From an uncultured Clostridia bacterium (GTDB taxonomy: Bacteria > Bacillota > Clostridia > Oscillospirales > Ruminococcaceae), in the NCBI GenBank assembly GCA_947625335.1, contig CANQNY010000010.1, positions 1 to 36,207 of the forward strand: DNA of 36,207 bases. The letters run 5' to 3'. The notes under the pieces are model-generated. The model worked only from the letters and a program-made list of their open reading frames with translations. It was not told where the DNA came from and did not search any database. Made by a program: the position numbers and the translations under genes. Shown here piece after piece: positions 24,754 to 31,744 of the stretch (position 1 is its first letter; each line of letters starts with the position of its first letter).

Positions 24754-25362
24754 ATGCAAAATTACTATCTTTACCTTATCCGTCACGGTATAACGCAGGG
24801 CAATCTTGACGGAAAATACATCGGTCAGACGAATTTGTCGCTGTGTCCGGAGGGGCGGCGGCAAATCGAGAAATTCGCCGCGTCGGACATCTACCCTGAG
24901 GTCGGGAAAGTGTACTCGTCGCCGCTTGCGCGATGCCTTGAAACCGCCGAGATAATCTACCCCGAACACACGCTTATGGTGGTGGACAAGCTGTCGGAGA
25001 TGAATTTCGGCGACTTTGAGGGCAAAACGCAGGACCAGCTTAAGGACCTCGGCGCGTATACAACGTGGATAAAAGGCGGTCGCGACGCCGCTCCCCCGAA
25101 CGGCGAGAAATACGGGGATTTTGTATTAAGATGCGTGGAGGGGCTGGGGGAGATCTTCTTTGATATGATGGATAAGCAGATTTTCCGCGCAGCCTGCGTA
25201 ACCCACGCGGGAGTTATAACCAACCTGCTTTGCGGGTGCGGACTCCCGAAAGGCAGACCCGCGGACTTTCTCTGCGCGCCGGGAGACGGTTTCGAGATAA
25301 TTCTCTCGCCGTTTTTGTGGCAAAAAGGTCCTGCGTTTGAGATTTCCGGGAGGCTGTCGTGA
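24754..25362 (+). CDS. Histidine phosphatase family protein (phosphoglycerate-mutase-like)
   Basis: A 202-residue branch-1 histidine phosphatase. The phospho-accepting His11 lies in LIRHGITQGN, with SSPLARCLETAEII, the acidic SEMNFGDFEG and a second catalytic His in VTHAGVI. GGAGGAAG directly before 24754 fixes the start; a frame from 24715 lacks such a site. The substrate is not readable: these proteins include GpmB-like and alpha-ribazole phosphatases, and no cobalamin gene is nearby. Its stop overlaps the GTG start of the next gene. Confidence 0.87.
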   Translation: MQNYYLYLIRHGITQGNLDGKYIGQTNLSLCPEGRRQIEKFAASDIYPEVGKVYSSPLARCLETAEIIYPEHTLMVVDKLSEMNFGDFEGKTQDQLKDLGAYTTWIKGGRDAAPPNGEKYGDFVLRCVEGLGEIFFDMMDKQIFRAACVTHAGVITNLLCGCGLPKGRPADFLCAPGDGFEIILSPFLWQKGPAFEISGRLS

Positions 25363-26264
25363 AATTTTTCCGTTTTGCAATTGCAGTCCTTGCGGCGGTT
25401 TTTTTGATAACGCTTTCGGGCTGCGCTCTGAACTCTCAAAAAAAAGAAACCGTAAACCCGCCGTTTTTTAAGGTTACGGACGAGCAGACGGGCGGCGTTG
25501 TGTATCTTTTTGGGACAATACACGCCGCGCCGAAGAATATCGATTTTTCAGATGAGGTTTACGAGGCTCTGGACGAATGCGGCGCGCTTGCGGTGGAAAT
25601 TGATTTGCAGGAGCTGGACCGCGACGAGGAGCGTTTGTATAACGCCATGGAGCTTTTAAAATGCGATAACGCCGCCGATTATATGGGCGGGGATTACGAA
25701 AAAATTCGGGACAGCTTTGAAAATTTGGGGTTGTACAACTCGGCGTTTGACAGCTATATTCCCGCGGTCTGGAGCAGTCTGCTTACAAACAAAATTACCG
25801 CCGACTGCGGGTATTATGCGGAATACGGAGCGGACAGACTACTGTTGTCTTATGCGAAGAAAAAGGGGCTTGAAATCCGCGAACTTGAAAGCGTCGAACA
25901 GCAATATTCGATAAACGCCGCAGAACCAAAAGAGCTTCAGATTTACCTGCTGAAAAGCTCTGTGGAAACGGATTACGAGGTTCTGAAAGAGCAGATGAAA
26001 GGGCTTTACGCCGCGTGGAGCGAGGGCGACTGCGCCGCGCTCGAACGTATGCTTTACGAGGACGAAGTGCCCGAAAATCTGCAAGATGAATACGATTTTT
26101 ACTTCGCGCAGATGTACGAATTGCGCCAGCGGGCGATGGCTGAAAAAATCGCGGAATACCTCGAAAACGGCGAAAAAGTGTTTGTCGCGGTGGGAGCAAT
26201 GCATTATGTGGCAACGCCCGATATACTCGATTTGCTCCGCGAACGCGGTTTTCAAGTCGCATAA
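25359..26264 (+). CDS. TraB/GumN-family lipoprotein
   Basis: It begins with GTG (GTGA overlap with the previous stop) behind GGGAGG. The first 22 residues form a lipoprotein signal ending LSGC, Cys22. The TraB/GumN (Tiki-like) fold is suggested by two GxxH motifs: FGTIH with His55 and VGAMH with His282, near the two ends of the domain, as in these putative metalloproteases. EIDLQELDRDEE after the first motif supplies further acidic residues. It would act outside the membrane. The true substrate of bacterial members is unknown. A terminator follows at 26292. Confidence 0.88.
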   Translation: MKFFRFAIAVLAAVFLITLSGCALNSQKKETVNPPFFKVTDEQTGGVVYLFGTIHAAPKNIDFSDEVYEALDECGALAVEIDLQELDRDEERLYNAMELLKCDNAADYMGGDYEKIRDSFENLGLYNSAFDSYIPAVWSSLLTNKITADCGYYAEYGADRLLLSYAKKKGLEIRELESVEQQYSINAAEPKELQIYLLKSSVETDYEVLKEQMKGLYAAWSEGDCAALERMLYEDEVPENLQDEYDFYFAQMYELRQRAMAEKIAEYLENGEKVFVAVGAMHYVATPDILDLLRERGFQVA

Positions 26265-26291
26265 ATCACCATATTTTCAATGAAACATATT

Positions 26292-26331
26292 ATATTATCG
26301 GAACAGTATGTCGTTCCGATAATATTTTTTT
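26292..26331 (+). terminator. Strong terminator hairpin abutting the feoA ribosome site
   Basis: ATATTATCGGAAC (26292-26304) pairs perfectly with GTTCCGATAATAT (26313-26325) around an 8-nt loop, then T residues to 26331. GGGGTGG, the feoA ribosome site, starts at the next base. It ends the GumN transcript, but it also lies in front of feoA. Confidence 0.88.
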
Positions 26332-26342
26332 GGGGTGGAATT

Positions 26343-26579
26343 ATGGACAAAATCGGTTCTTTATGCGATATAACAGTCGGAGAAAAAGCAATGGTAACGG
26401 GGCTTAATATCCACGGAGCAATGCGCCGCAGGCTGCTGGATATAGGGCTTTGCGACGGCACAGTCGTAGAGTGCGTCGGGCGCAGTCCCATGGGCGATCC
26501 CGCGGCGTTCCTTATTCGCGGAGCAATCGTCGCTATCCGCGACTGCGACAGCCGAGGCGTTAAAGTAAGGGGGATTTGA
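26343..26579 (+). CDS. feoA: Ferrous iron transport protein FeoA
   Basis: A 78-residue SH3-like protein with the FeoA pattern: VGEKAMVTGL, MRRRLLDIGLCDGTVVECV and AAFLIRGAIVAIRD. It probably acts with FeoB at the membrane in Fe(II) uptake. I start at 26343 behind GGGGTGG; a longer frame from 26280 would start inside the terminator. It stops directly before feoB. Confidence 0.93.
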   Translation: MDKIGSLCDITVGEKAMVTGLNIHGAMRRRLLDIGLCDGTVVECVGRSPMGDPAAFLIRGAIVAIRDCDSRGVKVRGI

Positions 26580-28715
26580 ATGGGACTTACCGCAAAATCT
26601 ACGGGGTTTTCGGCGGCAGGGGGCGATATTGCCGTTCGGAAAAATTCTCCCGACGACAAAATAATCGCTTTCGCGGGAAACCCGAACGTCGGAAAAAGCA
26701 CCGTTTTCAACGCGCTCACGGGACTTCATCAGCACACGGGAAACTGGTCGGGAAAAACCGTCGCGACAGCTCAGGGGCATTTCAAAACAAAGCGTTTTTC
26801 GTATATTCCCGTGGATATTCCGGGAACGTATTCCCTGCTGGCGCACTCCGCCGAGGAGGAAGTAGCGCGCGATTTTATCTGCTTTGGCGGCGCGGACGCG
26901 GCGGTTGTCGTATGCGACGCAACCTGTCCCGAACGCAGTCTGAACCTCGCGTTGCAGATAATGGAGGTCTGCCCGAAAACGCTGGTTTGTATGAACCTTA
27001 TGGACGAGGCAGAACGCCGCGGCATTAAGCCGAATATCGAACTTCTCGAAAAGGAACTCGGCGTGCCTGTGGTGGGAACTTCGGCGCACGACAAAAAGAC
27101 CCTTTCGGCTCTCACAGAGAAACTTGACAAGCTTTGTGCGGGAGAAATCGTCCCCGCGCCGCGACGTCTGCACTACATAAAGCCGATTGAGCAGGCTTTG
27201 GATATTTTAACGCCCGCGGTGGAGAAAATTACAAAAAACGCTCTGCCCCCGCGCTGGACAGCTTTAAGATTGCTTGACAACGATTCGTCGTTCACGGCGG
27301 GAATTGAGAATTTTCTGGGGGTAAAGCTGTCCGAAAACGAGGAAATTGCCGCTGCCCTCGAACACGCGCAAAATCTCCTCGCCGAAAACGACATCACCGC
27401 CGACCGCCTTAAGGACAGAATTGTGTCCTGCATTATGCTGAACGCCGAGGAGGCGTGCGGGGACGCGTTTTCCGCCGTTCCGAGGACGCTTTCGCGCGCG
27501 GATAAAATTCTCACAAGCCGCGTGTGGGGCTTTCCGATAATGTTTTTGCTGCTGATTTTAGTGTTTTGGATAACGATTATCGGCGCGAATTATCCGAGCG
27601 AATTGCTAAGTAAATTGCTGTTCGGGCTGGGGGATTGGCTGTCGGAATTGATGATAAAAACAAACGCCCCCGAATGGCTGCGCGGGATACTCATAGACGG
27701 CGCGTACCGCGTGCTTGCGTGGGTGGTGGCGGTAATGCTGCCGCCGATGGCGATTTTTTTCCCGCTGTTTTCGCTGCTGGAGGATCTGGGGTATCTGCCG
27801 CGGATTGCGTACAACCTTGACCGCCCGTTTTGCAAATGCAACGCCTGCGGAAAACAGGCTCTGACTATGTGCATGGGCTTTGGCTGCAACGCGGCGGGAA
27901 TTGTCGGCTGCCGAATAATCGACAGCCGCCGCGAGCGCCTTATCGCGATGCTTACAAACGTTTTCGCACCCTGCAACGGGCGTTTCCCGATGATACTGAC
28001 GATAATCTCGGTGTTTTTCGCGCGGAAAGCGTCGGGCGTGTGGGGAAGTCTTGTCAGCGCGGCATTGCTGGCGGTCGTGATCGTCGCGGGGATTTTGGCA
28101 ACCCTCGGCGTATCGAAAATTCTTTCTGCAACCATTCTCAAAGGCGAACCGTCCTCGTTTACGCTGGAACTGCCGCCCTATCGCCGCCCGCAAATAGGGA
28201 AGATACTGCTGCGGTCGCTGCTGGACAGGACGATTTTCGTACTCGGCAGAGCCGCCGCAGCCGCCGCGCCTGCGGGAGCGGTTATCTGGCTGCTTGCGAA
28301 CGTCAGGGCGGGCGGCGCGCCGATACTCTCGTATATAACCTCGGCGCTTGACCCGTTCGGACGGTTTATCGGCATGGACGGCGTGATGATAACGTCGTTT
28401 TTGCTGGGACTTCCCGCAAACGAGATAGTAATCCCGCTTGCCGCGATGACCTATATGCAGCAGGGAGCATTGTCCGAGATAGCTCCCGCGCAGATGTACG
28501 AGTTGTTTACGCAAAACGGCTGGACGTGGGTGACGGCGCTGTGCGTAATCGCGTTTTCGCTTATGCATTTTCCGTGCGCCACGTCGCTCCTCACCGTGAA
28601 AAAGGAGGCAGGCGGGTGGCGCTGGGCGGCTCTGGCGTTTGCGATACCGACGGTGTGCGGGGTGGTCTGCTGCGCCGTTATCGCCGCTGTCGGGAGAATT
28701 TTCACGGGTGTGTAG
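26580..28715 (+). CDS. feoB: Ferrous iron transporter FeoB
   Basis: The 711-residue protein has a cytoplasmic G domain (G1 GNPNVGKST at 33-41, G3 DIPGTYSL, G4 NLMD, G5-like SAHDKK) and a helical GDI-like region. A membrane part follows with the Gate motifs GFGCNAAGIVGCRIID and PCNGRFPMI, and a second Gate region near PANEIVIPLAAMTYMQ. It imports Fe(II). The CNGRFP form is the version I associate with Clostridia. The ATG directly follows the feoA stop, with GGGGG nine bases before. A C-terminal FeoC is not seen. Confidence 0.96.
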   Translation: MGLTAKSTGFSAAGGDIAVRKNSPDDKIIAFAGNPNVGKSTVFNALTGLHQHTGNWSGKTVATAQGHFKTKRFSYIPVDIPGTYSLLAHSAEEEVARDFICFGGADAAVVVCDATCPERSLNLALQIMEVCPKTLVCMNLMDEAERRGIKPNIELLEKELGVPVVGTSAHDKKTLSALTEKLDKLCAGEIVPAPRRLHYIKPIEQALDILTPAVEKITKNALPPRWTALRLLDNDSSFTAGIENFLGVKLSENEEIAAALEHAQNLLAENDITADRLKDRIVSCIMLNAEEACGDAFSAVPRTLSRADKILTSRVWGFPIMFLLLILVFWITIIGANYPSELLSKLLFGLGDWLSELMIKTNAPEWLRGILIDGAYRVLAWVVAVMLPPMAIFFPLFSLLEDLGYLPRIAYNLDRPFCKCNACGKQALTMCMGFGCNAAGIVGCRIIDSRRERLIAMLTNVFAPCNGRFPMILTIISVFFARKASGVWGSLVSAALLAVVIVAGILATLGVSKILSATILKGEPSSFTLELPPYRRPQIGKILLRSLLDRTIFVLGRAAAAAAPAGAVIWLLANVRAGGAPILSYITSALDPFGRFIGMDGVMITSFLLGLPANEIVIPLAAMTYMQQGALSEIAPAQMYELFTQNGWTWVTALCVIAFSLMHFPCATSLLTVKKEAGGWRWAALAFAIPTVCGVVCCAVIAAVGRIFTGV

Positions 28716-28766
28716 TTGCATTTTCGGGCAGTTTTCGGCAGGTTGTCCTTGGGGAGAATTTCCTTG

Positions 28767-28813
28767 GCGGGGCAGGCTGTTTGTCTGCGGGAAGTGTTTC
28801 GCAGCCGCCCCGC
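28767..28813. other. GC-rich stem-loop after feoB
   Basis: GCGGGGC (28767-28773) and GGCTG (28775-28779) pair with CAGCC (28802-28806) and GCCCCGC (28807-28813) around a 22-nt loop. It lies 51 bases after the feoB stop with only a weak T-run further on. It may protect the mRNA end or slow polymerase. Confidence 0.45.
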
Positions 28814-28838
28814 AGTCAGCATTTTCCCCGATTGTGCA

Positions 28839-28868
28839 AATTCCCGTCCTCGCAAGGGGACGGGAATT
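28839..28868. terminator. Perfect 11-bp hairpin between convergent genes
   Basis: AATTCCCGTCC (28839-28849) pairs with GGACGGGAATT (28858-28868), 8-nt loop. It lies two bases beyond the stop of the minus-strand gene at 28871 and downstream of feoB. T-tracts are short on both strands, so termination may be weak. Confidence 0.6.
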
Positions 28869-28870
28869 GT

Positions 28871-29038
28871 TTAATACAGCGAATCCATAAACGTGCCGAT
28901 AAGCTTTGCGGCTTTGGCGGCGGTTTTGCGGCGAAGACGGCGGCTGCTTGTAAGCCGTTTTACCGCCAGAAACGCCAGCCCGCCCGTCACCGCGCCCGCA
29001 GCCGCGCTTTTGACGTAGCATTTCGCCTCGTGCGTCAT
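28871..29038 (-). CDS. Small protein with one hydrophobic segment (55 aa)
   Basis: AAGGAG stands well placed before the ATG at 29038. The product starts MTHEAKCYVKSAAAGAVTGG, has one glycine/alanine-rich hydrophobic stretch (about residues 10-26) that may be a membrane helix, and then a strongly basic tail (RLTSSRRLRRKTAAKAAK). I do not recognise the family. A small membrane-bound protein with a cytoplasmic basic tail fits. It sits alone between feoB and amt. An upstream reading to 29107 has no ribosome site. Confidence 0.65.
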   Translation of the reverse strand: MTHEAKCYVKSAAAGAVTGGLAFLAVKRLTSSRRLRRKTAAKAAKLIGTFMDSLY

Positions 29039-29178
29039 AAAATCAACTCCTTTGTTTTCGGTAGTCAGGCTTATTTTCCGCGAAATCGGGCGTTTTATTA
29101 TTCGCATTTTGTGGGAATTTGTTGAAAAGCGTGCATTTTTTGTAACAATTGCTTTGCCGAAGAAGAAATTGGTAAAAT

Positions 29179-29225
29179 ATTTTGTGAATTTCTACAAAAT
29201 GCAAGTTTTATTTTAAAAACTTGCA
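29179..29225. repeat. Two adjacent inverted repeats upstream of the amt promoter
   Basis: ATTTTGT (29179-29185) pairs with ACAAAAT (29194-29200). Sharing its last base, TGCAAGTTTT (29200-29209) pairs with AAAACTTGCA (29216-29225). Both lie within 55 bases upstream of the -35 and could be protein sites. The rest of the 29039-29233 gap shows nothing clear. Confidence 0.6.
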
Positions 29226-29233
29226 AAAAACCC

Positions 29234-29262
29234 TTGACAAATTATTTTGAACGTAGTATAAT
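29234..29262 (+). promoter_or_regulatory. amt promoter
   Basis: Perfect TTGACA (29234-29239) and TATAAT (29257-29262) with a 17-bp spacer. The expected start near 29268 coincides with the first base of the leader hairpin P1. Confidence 0.9.
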
Positions 29263-29267
29263 AAAAC

Positions 29268-29326
29268 CATAGCAGAGAGGCTATGAAGTGCGGATTTATC
29301 GGGAGTTCGCACGTCATAGCCTTTTT
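29268..29326 (+). promoter_or_regulatory. ANTAR-type antiterminator and attenuator in the amt leader
   Basis: Hairpin P1 is CATAGC-AGAGAG-GCTATG (29268-29285), a perfect 6-bp stem with a hexaloop that has A at position 1 and G at position 4. A second hairpin (29288-29312) can present hexaloop ATCGGG, again A1 and G4, on an imperfect stem with one bulge and one mismatch. A competing terminator forms when GGCTATGA (29279-29286) and GTGCG (29288-29292) pair with CGCAC (29308-29312) and TCATAGCC (29314-29321), then TTTTT (29322-29326). P1 and the terminator share GCTATG and exclude each other. Two A1/G4 hexaloops before a terminator are the known signature of targets of ANTAR proteins, several of which control nitrogen genes. 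The ANTAR protein itself is not in the window. Confidence 0.72.
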
Positions 29327-29384
29327 GTTTTATATAACCTTTGGAAAAGCGAACAAAGGGACAAAATGAAAGGAGCGGTCTTAA

Positions 29385-31184
29385 ATGAACGCAATTTTAA
29401 CGACGCTTTCACAGGCGACAGCGGGCGTTGACGAAGTCGTCAACAGCACGATGTTCAATGTGGGCGACGGAAACGGCATATGGTACCTTATCGGTGCCGC
29501 GTTGGTATTCTTTATGCAGGCGGGTTTCGCGATGGTGGAAACGGGTATGACCCGCGCGAAGAACGCCGGCAACATCATTATGAAGAACCTTATGGACTTC
29601 TGTATCGGTACGGTGGTATTTATCTTCCTCGGTTTCGGGCTGCTGCTCGGCGAGGACGCGCTGTTCGGACTGGTGGGTATCCCGACGCTTGACGTACTCG
29701 GCAGTTTCACCTCGTTTGACAGATGCGCGGAGTTCGTGTTCAACCTTGTTTTCTGCGCGACAGCGGCGACTATCGTGTCGGGCGCAATGGCGGAGCGCAC
29801 AAAGTTCATAAGCTACTGCATTTATTCGGCGGTTATAAGCGCTGTAATCTACCCCATCGAGGCTCACTGGGTATGGGGCGGCGGCTGGCTGGTACAAATG
29901 GGATTTGTTGACTTCGCGGGCTCGGCGGCAATTCACACCGCGGGCGGCGTATGCGCGCTTATCGGCGCGGCAATGGTAGGTCCTCGTATCGGCAAATTCG
30001 GCAAGGACGGCAAACCCCGCGCTATTCTCGGTCACTCTATGACGCTCGGCGCGCTGGGCGTGTTCATTCTGTGGTTCGGCTGGTACGGATTTAACGGCGC
30101 GGCGGCGTCCAATGTCGAGTATCTCGCGAACATCTTCCTCACCACGACGGTTGCTCCTGCGGTTGCAACCTGCACGACTATGATATTCACCTGGCTTAAA
30201 AACGGCAAACCCGATGTTTCGATGTGCTTGAACGCGTCTTTGGCGGGACTTGTCGCGATAACAGCTCCCTGCGCGGACGTTGACTGCCTGTCGGCGGCGA
30301 TAATCGGTCTGGTTTCGGGATTTATCGTAGTATTCGGCGTTTGGCTGCTGGACTATGTCCTCAAAGTCGACGACCCTGTCGGCGCGGTTGCGGTTCACTT
30401 CTGCAACGGCGTCTGGGGAACGTTGGCGGTAGGCTTGTTCGCTAACGGTCACGGTCAGAACGTCGGCGTTGGCGGCGAACCCGTAAAGGGTCTGTTCTAC
30501 GGCGGCGGATTTAAGCAGCTTGGGGTTCAGGCTCTCGGCGAGCTTTGCATTATCGCGTGGACGGCGGTTACCATTTCGCTTACGTTCCTGTTCCTCAAAA
30601 AGACTATCGGACTGCGTGTTTCCCGTCACGAGGAAATTGTCGGTCTGGACGCTACGGAACACGGACTTCCGAGCTCTTACGCGGACTTTATCCCGACAAT
30701 GCAGGTGGAAACCACCTCTTCGGGTCGTGAAAAGGAAGTCGATACTCTGGCGAAAGTCGAGGCTGCGGCAGGCTCTTCCGAAAAGGACGTTCCTGTTGTA
30801 CATAAGAAATACACTCCCTCGGACGGCGCTCATATGTCTAAGGTGGTTATTATCACCAAACCGGAGCATATCGAGGCTCTCAAAAACGCAATGTCCGGCA
30901 TAGGAATAACCGGTATGACGGTGACGAACGTCCTCGGCTGCGGAATGCAGAAGGGCTCTACGGAATACTACCGCGGCGTTCCTATCGAAACTCACCTGCT
31001 GCCGAAGATAAAGATGGAAATCGTCGTTTGCAAAGTGCCTGTTGAAACGGTCGTTGAGACCGCCAAGAGCGTGCTTTACACGGGCAAAATCGGCGACGGC
31101 AAGATTTTCGTATACGACGTTGTCGACGTTGTAAAAGTAAGAACGGGCGAGAGCGGCTACGACGCTCTTCAGGACGTAGAATAA
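29385..31184 (+). CDS. amt: Ammonium transporter fused to a PII signal domain
   Basis: Residues 1 to about 420 are an Amt/MEP channel with the pore histidines His184 (SAAIHTAGG) and His338 (VAVHFCNGVWG). A polar linker follows. Residues 484-599 are a GlnB/GlnK-like PII domain: MTVTNVLGCGMQKGS, then the T-loop with Tyr529 in TEYYRG at the position modified in proteobacterial PII, then LPKIKMEIVV and TGKIGDGKIFV. PII normally plugs Amt as a separate trimer when nitrogen is plentiful; here regulator and channel are one chain, so stoichiometry is fixed. AGGAG at 29371-29375 supports the start. A promoter, the attenuator leader and a terminator make it a single-gene unit. Confidence 0.95.
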   Translation: MNAILTTLSQATAGVDEVVNSTMFNVGDGNGIWYLIGAALVFFMQAGFAMVETGMTRAKNAGNIIMKNLMDFCIGTVVFIFLGFGLLLGEDALFGLVGIPTLDVLGSFTSFDRCAEFVFNLVFCATAATIVSGAMAERTKFISYCIYSAVISAVIYPIEAHWVWGGGWLVQMGFVDFAGSAAIHTAGGVCALIGAAMVGPRIGKFGKDGKPRAILGHSMTLGALGVFILWFGWYGFNGAAASNVEYLANIFLTTTVAPAVATCTTMIFTWLKNGKPDVSMCLNASLAGLVAITAPCADVDCLSAAIIGLVSGFIVVFGVWLLDYVLKVDDPVGAVAVHFCNGVWGTLAVGLFANGHGQNVGVGGEPVKGLFYGGGFKQLGVQALGELCIIAWTAVTISLTFLFLKKTIGLRVSRHEEIVGLDATEHGLPSSYADFIPTMQVETTSSGREKEVDTLAKVEAAAGSSEKDVPVVHKKYTPSDGAHMSKVVIITKPEHIEALKNAMSGIGITGMTVTNVLGCGMQKGSTEYYRGVPIETHLLPKIKMEIVVCKVPVETVVETAKSVLYTGKIGDGKIFVYDVVDVVKVRTGESGYDALQDVE

Positions 31185-31207
31185 AAAATTGTGTAGAACA
31201 AAAGTTG

Positions 31208-31234
31208 ACCCCGCGGAGCAGTCCGCGGGGTTTT
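31208..31234. terminator. Terminator after amt
   Basis: CCCCGCGGA (31209-31217) pairs with TCCGCGGGG (31222-31230) around GCAG, followed by TTTT. It also lies just beyond the convergent gene ending at 31238, though its minus-strand T-run is weak. Confidence 0.85.
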
Positions 31235-31237
31235 GCG

Positions 31238-31642
31238 TTATCCGTCAATCAGCATTTTCGCGCAAAACGCCGCCATAAGGTCGAATTCCGAGAACCGCTC
31301 TTTCAAAACGGGCTTTTCAAGCGGTTCGATAACGCCCCCCCGCGTTTTTATCGAGCGGTTCAGCGAAAGCGTTATTTTCTCGTCGGTGCGGGAGGTTATC
31401 GACACGGTATTTTTGGGCGACACCCCGCAGGTGATAAGCTGCACCCCGCGCGAAAGTTCCCCCGAAACGCCCTCGTCCACAATCACCGCCAAAGCCGAAT
31501 TTACCGCGAAATCCGCGTTTTTTCCCGCGATAAGCACGGCGTTTTCGCAGTTTACTTCGGCTCGTCCGACAACCTTTACCGCGGGATAATTTTCAAGCAG
31601 TTTGAAACTCTCGCATTCTCCGCAAACGATAATAATGCCCAT
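31238..31642 (-). CDS. Conserved-looking protein of unknown function (134 aa)
   Basis: I start at the ATG at 31642, since AGGG lies eight bases before it; a GTG three codons upstream abuts that site. The product is mostly beta/alpha: GIIIVCGE at the start, then AVLIAGKNADFAVNSALAVIVDEG, VQLITCGVSPKNTVSITSRT and a C-terminal helix FDLMAAFCAKMLIDG. The CGVSPKNTVSITS stretch reminds me distantly of Mur-ligase domains, but no nucleotide-binding motif is complete. It lies downstream of the sigma-factor genes but beyond their terminator. Function unknown. Confidence 0.6.
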   Translation of the reverse strand: MGIIIVCGECESFKLLENYPAVKVVGRAEVNCENAVLIAGKNADFAVNSALAVIVDEGVSGELSRGVQLITCGVSPKNTVSITSRTDEKITLSLNRSIKTRGGVIEPLEKPVLKERFSEFDLMAAFCAKMLIDG

Positions 31643-31677
31643 TATTTTCACCCTGAATTATTGTAACCCGAAAATAT

Positions 31678-31708
31678 ACAAAAAAACCGCGAAATTCTCC
31701 GCGGTTTT
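31678..31708 (-). terminator. Terminator of the dnaG-rpoD operon
   Basis: On the plus strand AAAACCGCG (31683-31691) pairs with CGCGGTTTT (31700-31708). Read on the minus strand, the hairpin is followed by a run of seven T (A-run 31680-31686 on plus). It starts 37 bases after the sigma-factor stop. Confidence 0.85.
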
Positions 31709-31744
31709 CTTATGTAATTTCCTGCCGAAGAACACTTCGGCATT

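Noticed and set aside
26280-26342. N-terminal extension of FeoA from an upstream ATG
   Set aside because: It lies within the terminator hairpin and has no ribosome site; the ATG at 26343 follows GGGGTGG.
27606-29021. 471-residue minus-strand frame opposite feoB
   Set aside because: Arg/Gln-rich antisense shadow that also crosses the 55-residue gene in another frame.
29179-29200. TnrA/GlnR box
   Set aside because: The symmetric word is about 14 bp and lacks the 17-bp TGTNA-N7-TNACA spacing.
29268-29326. Glutamine riboswitch before amt
   Set aside because: I could not find the conserved glnA/DP riboswitch core; the two A1/G4 hexaloops with a terminator fit ANTAR control better.
29409-30995. 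528-residue minus-strand frame opposite amt
   Set aside because: Antisense shadow of a gene with full Amt and PII motifs.
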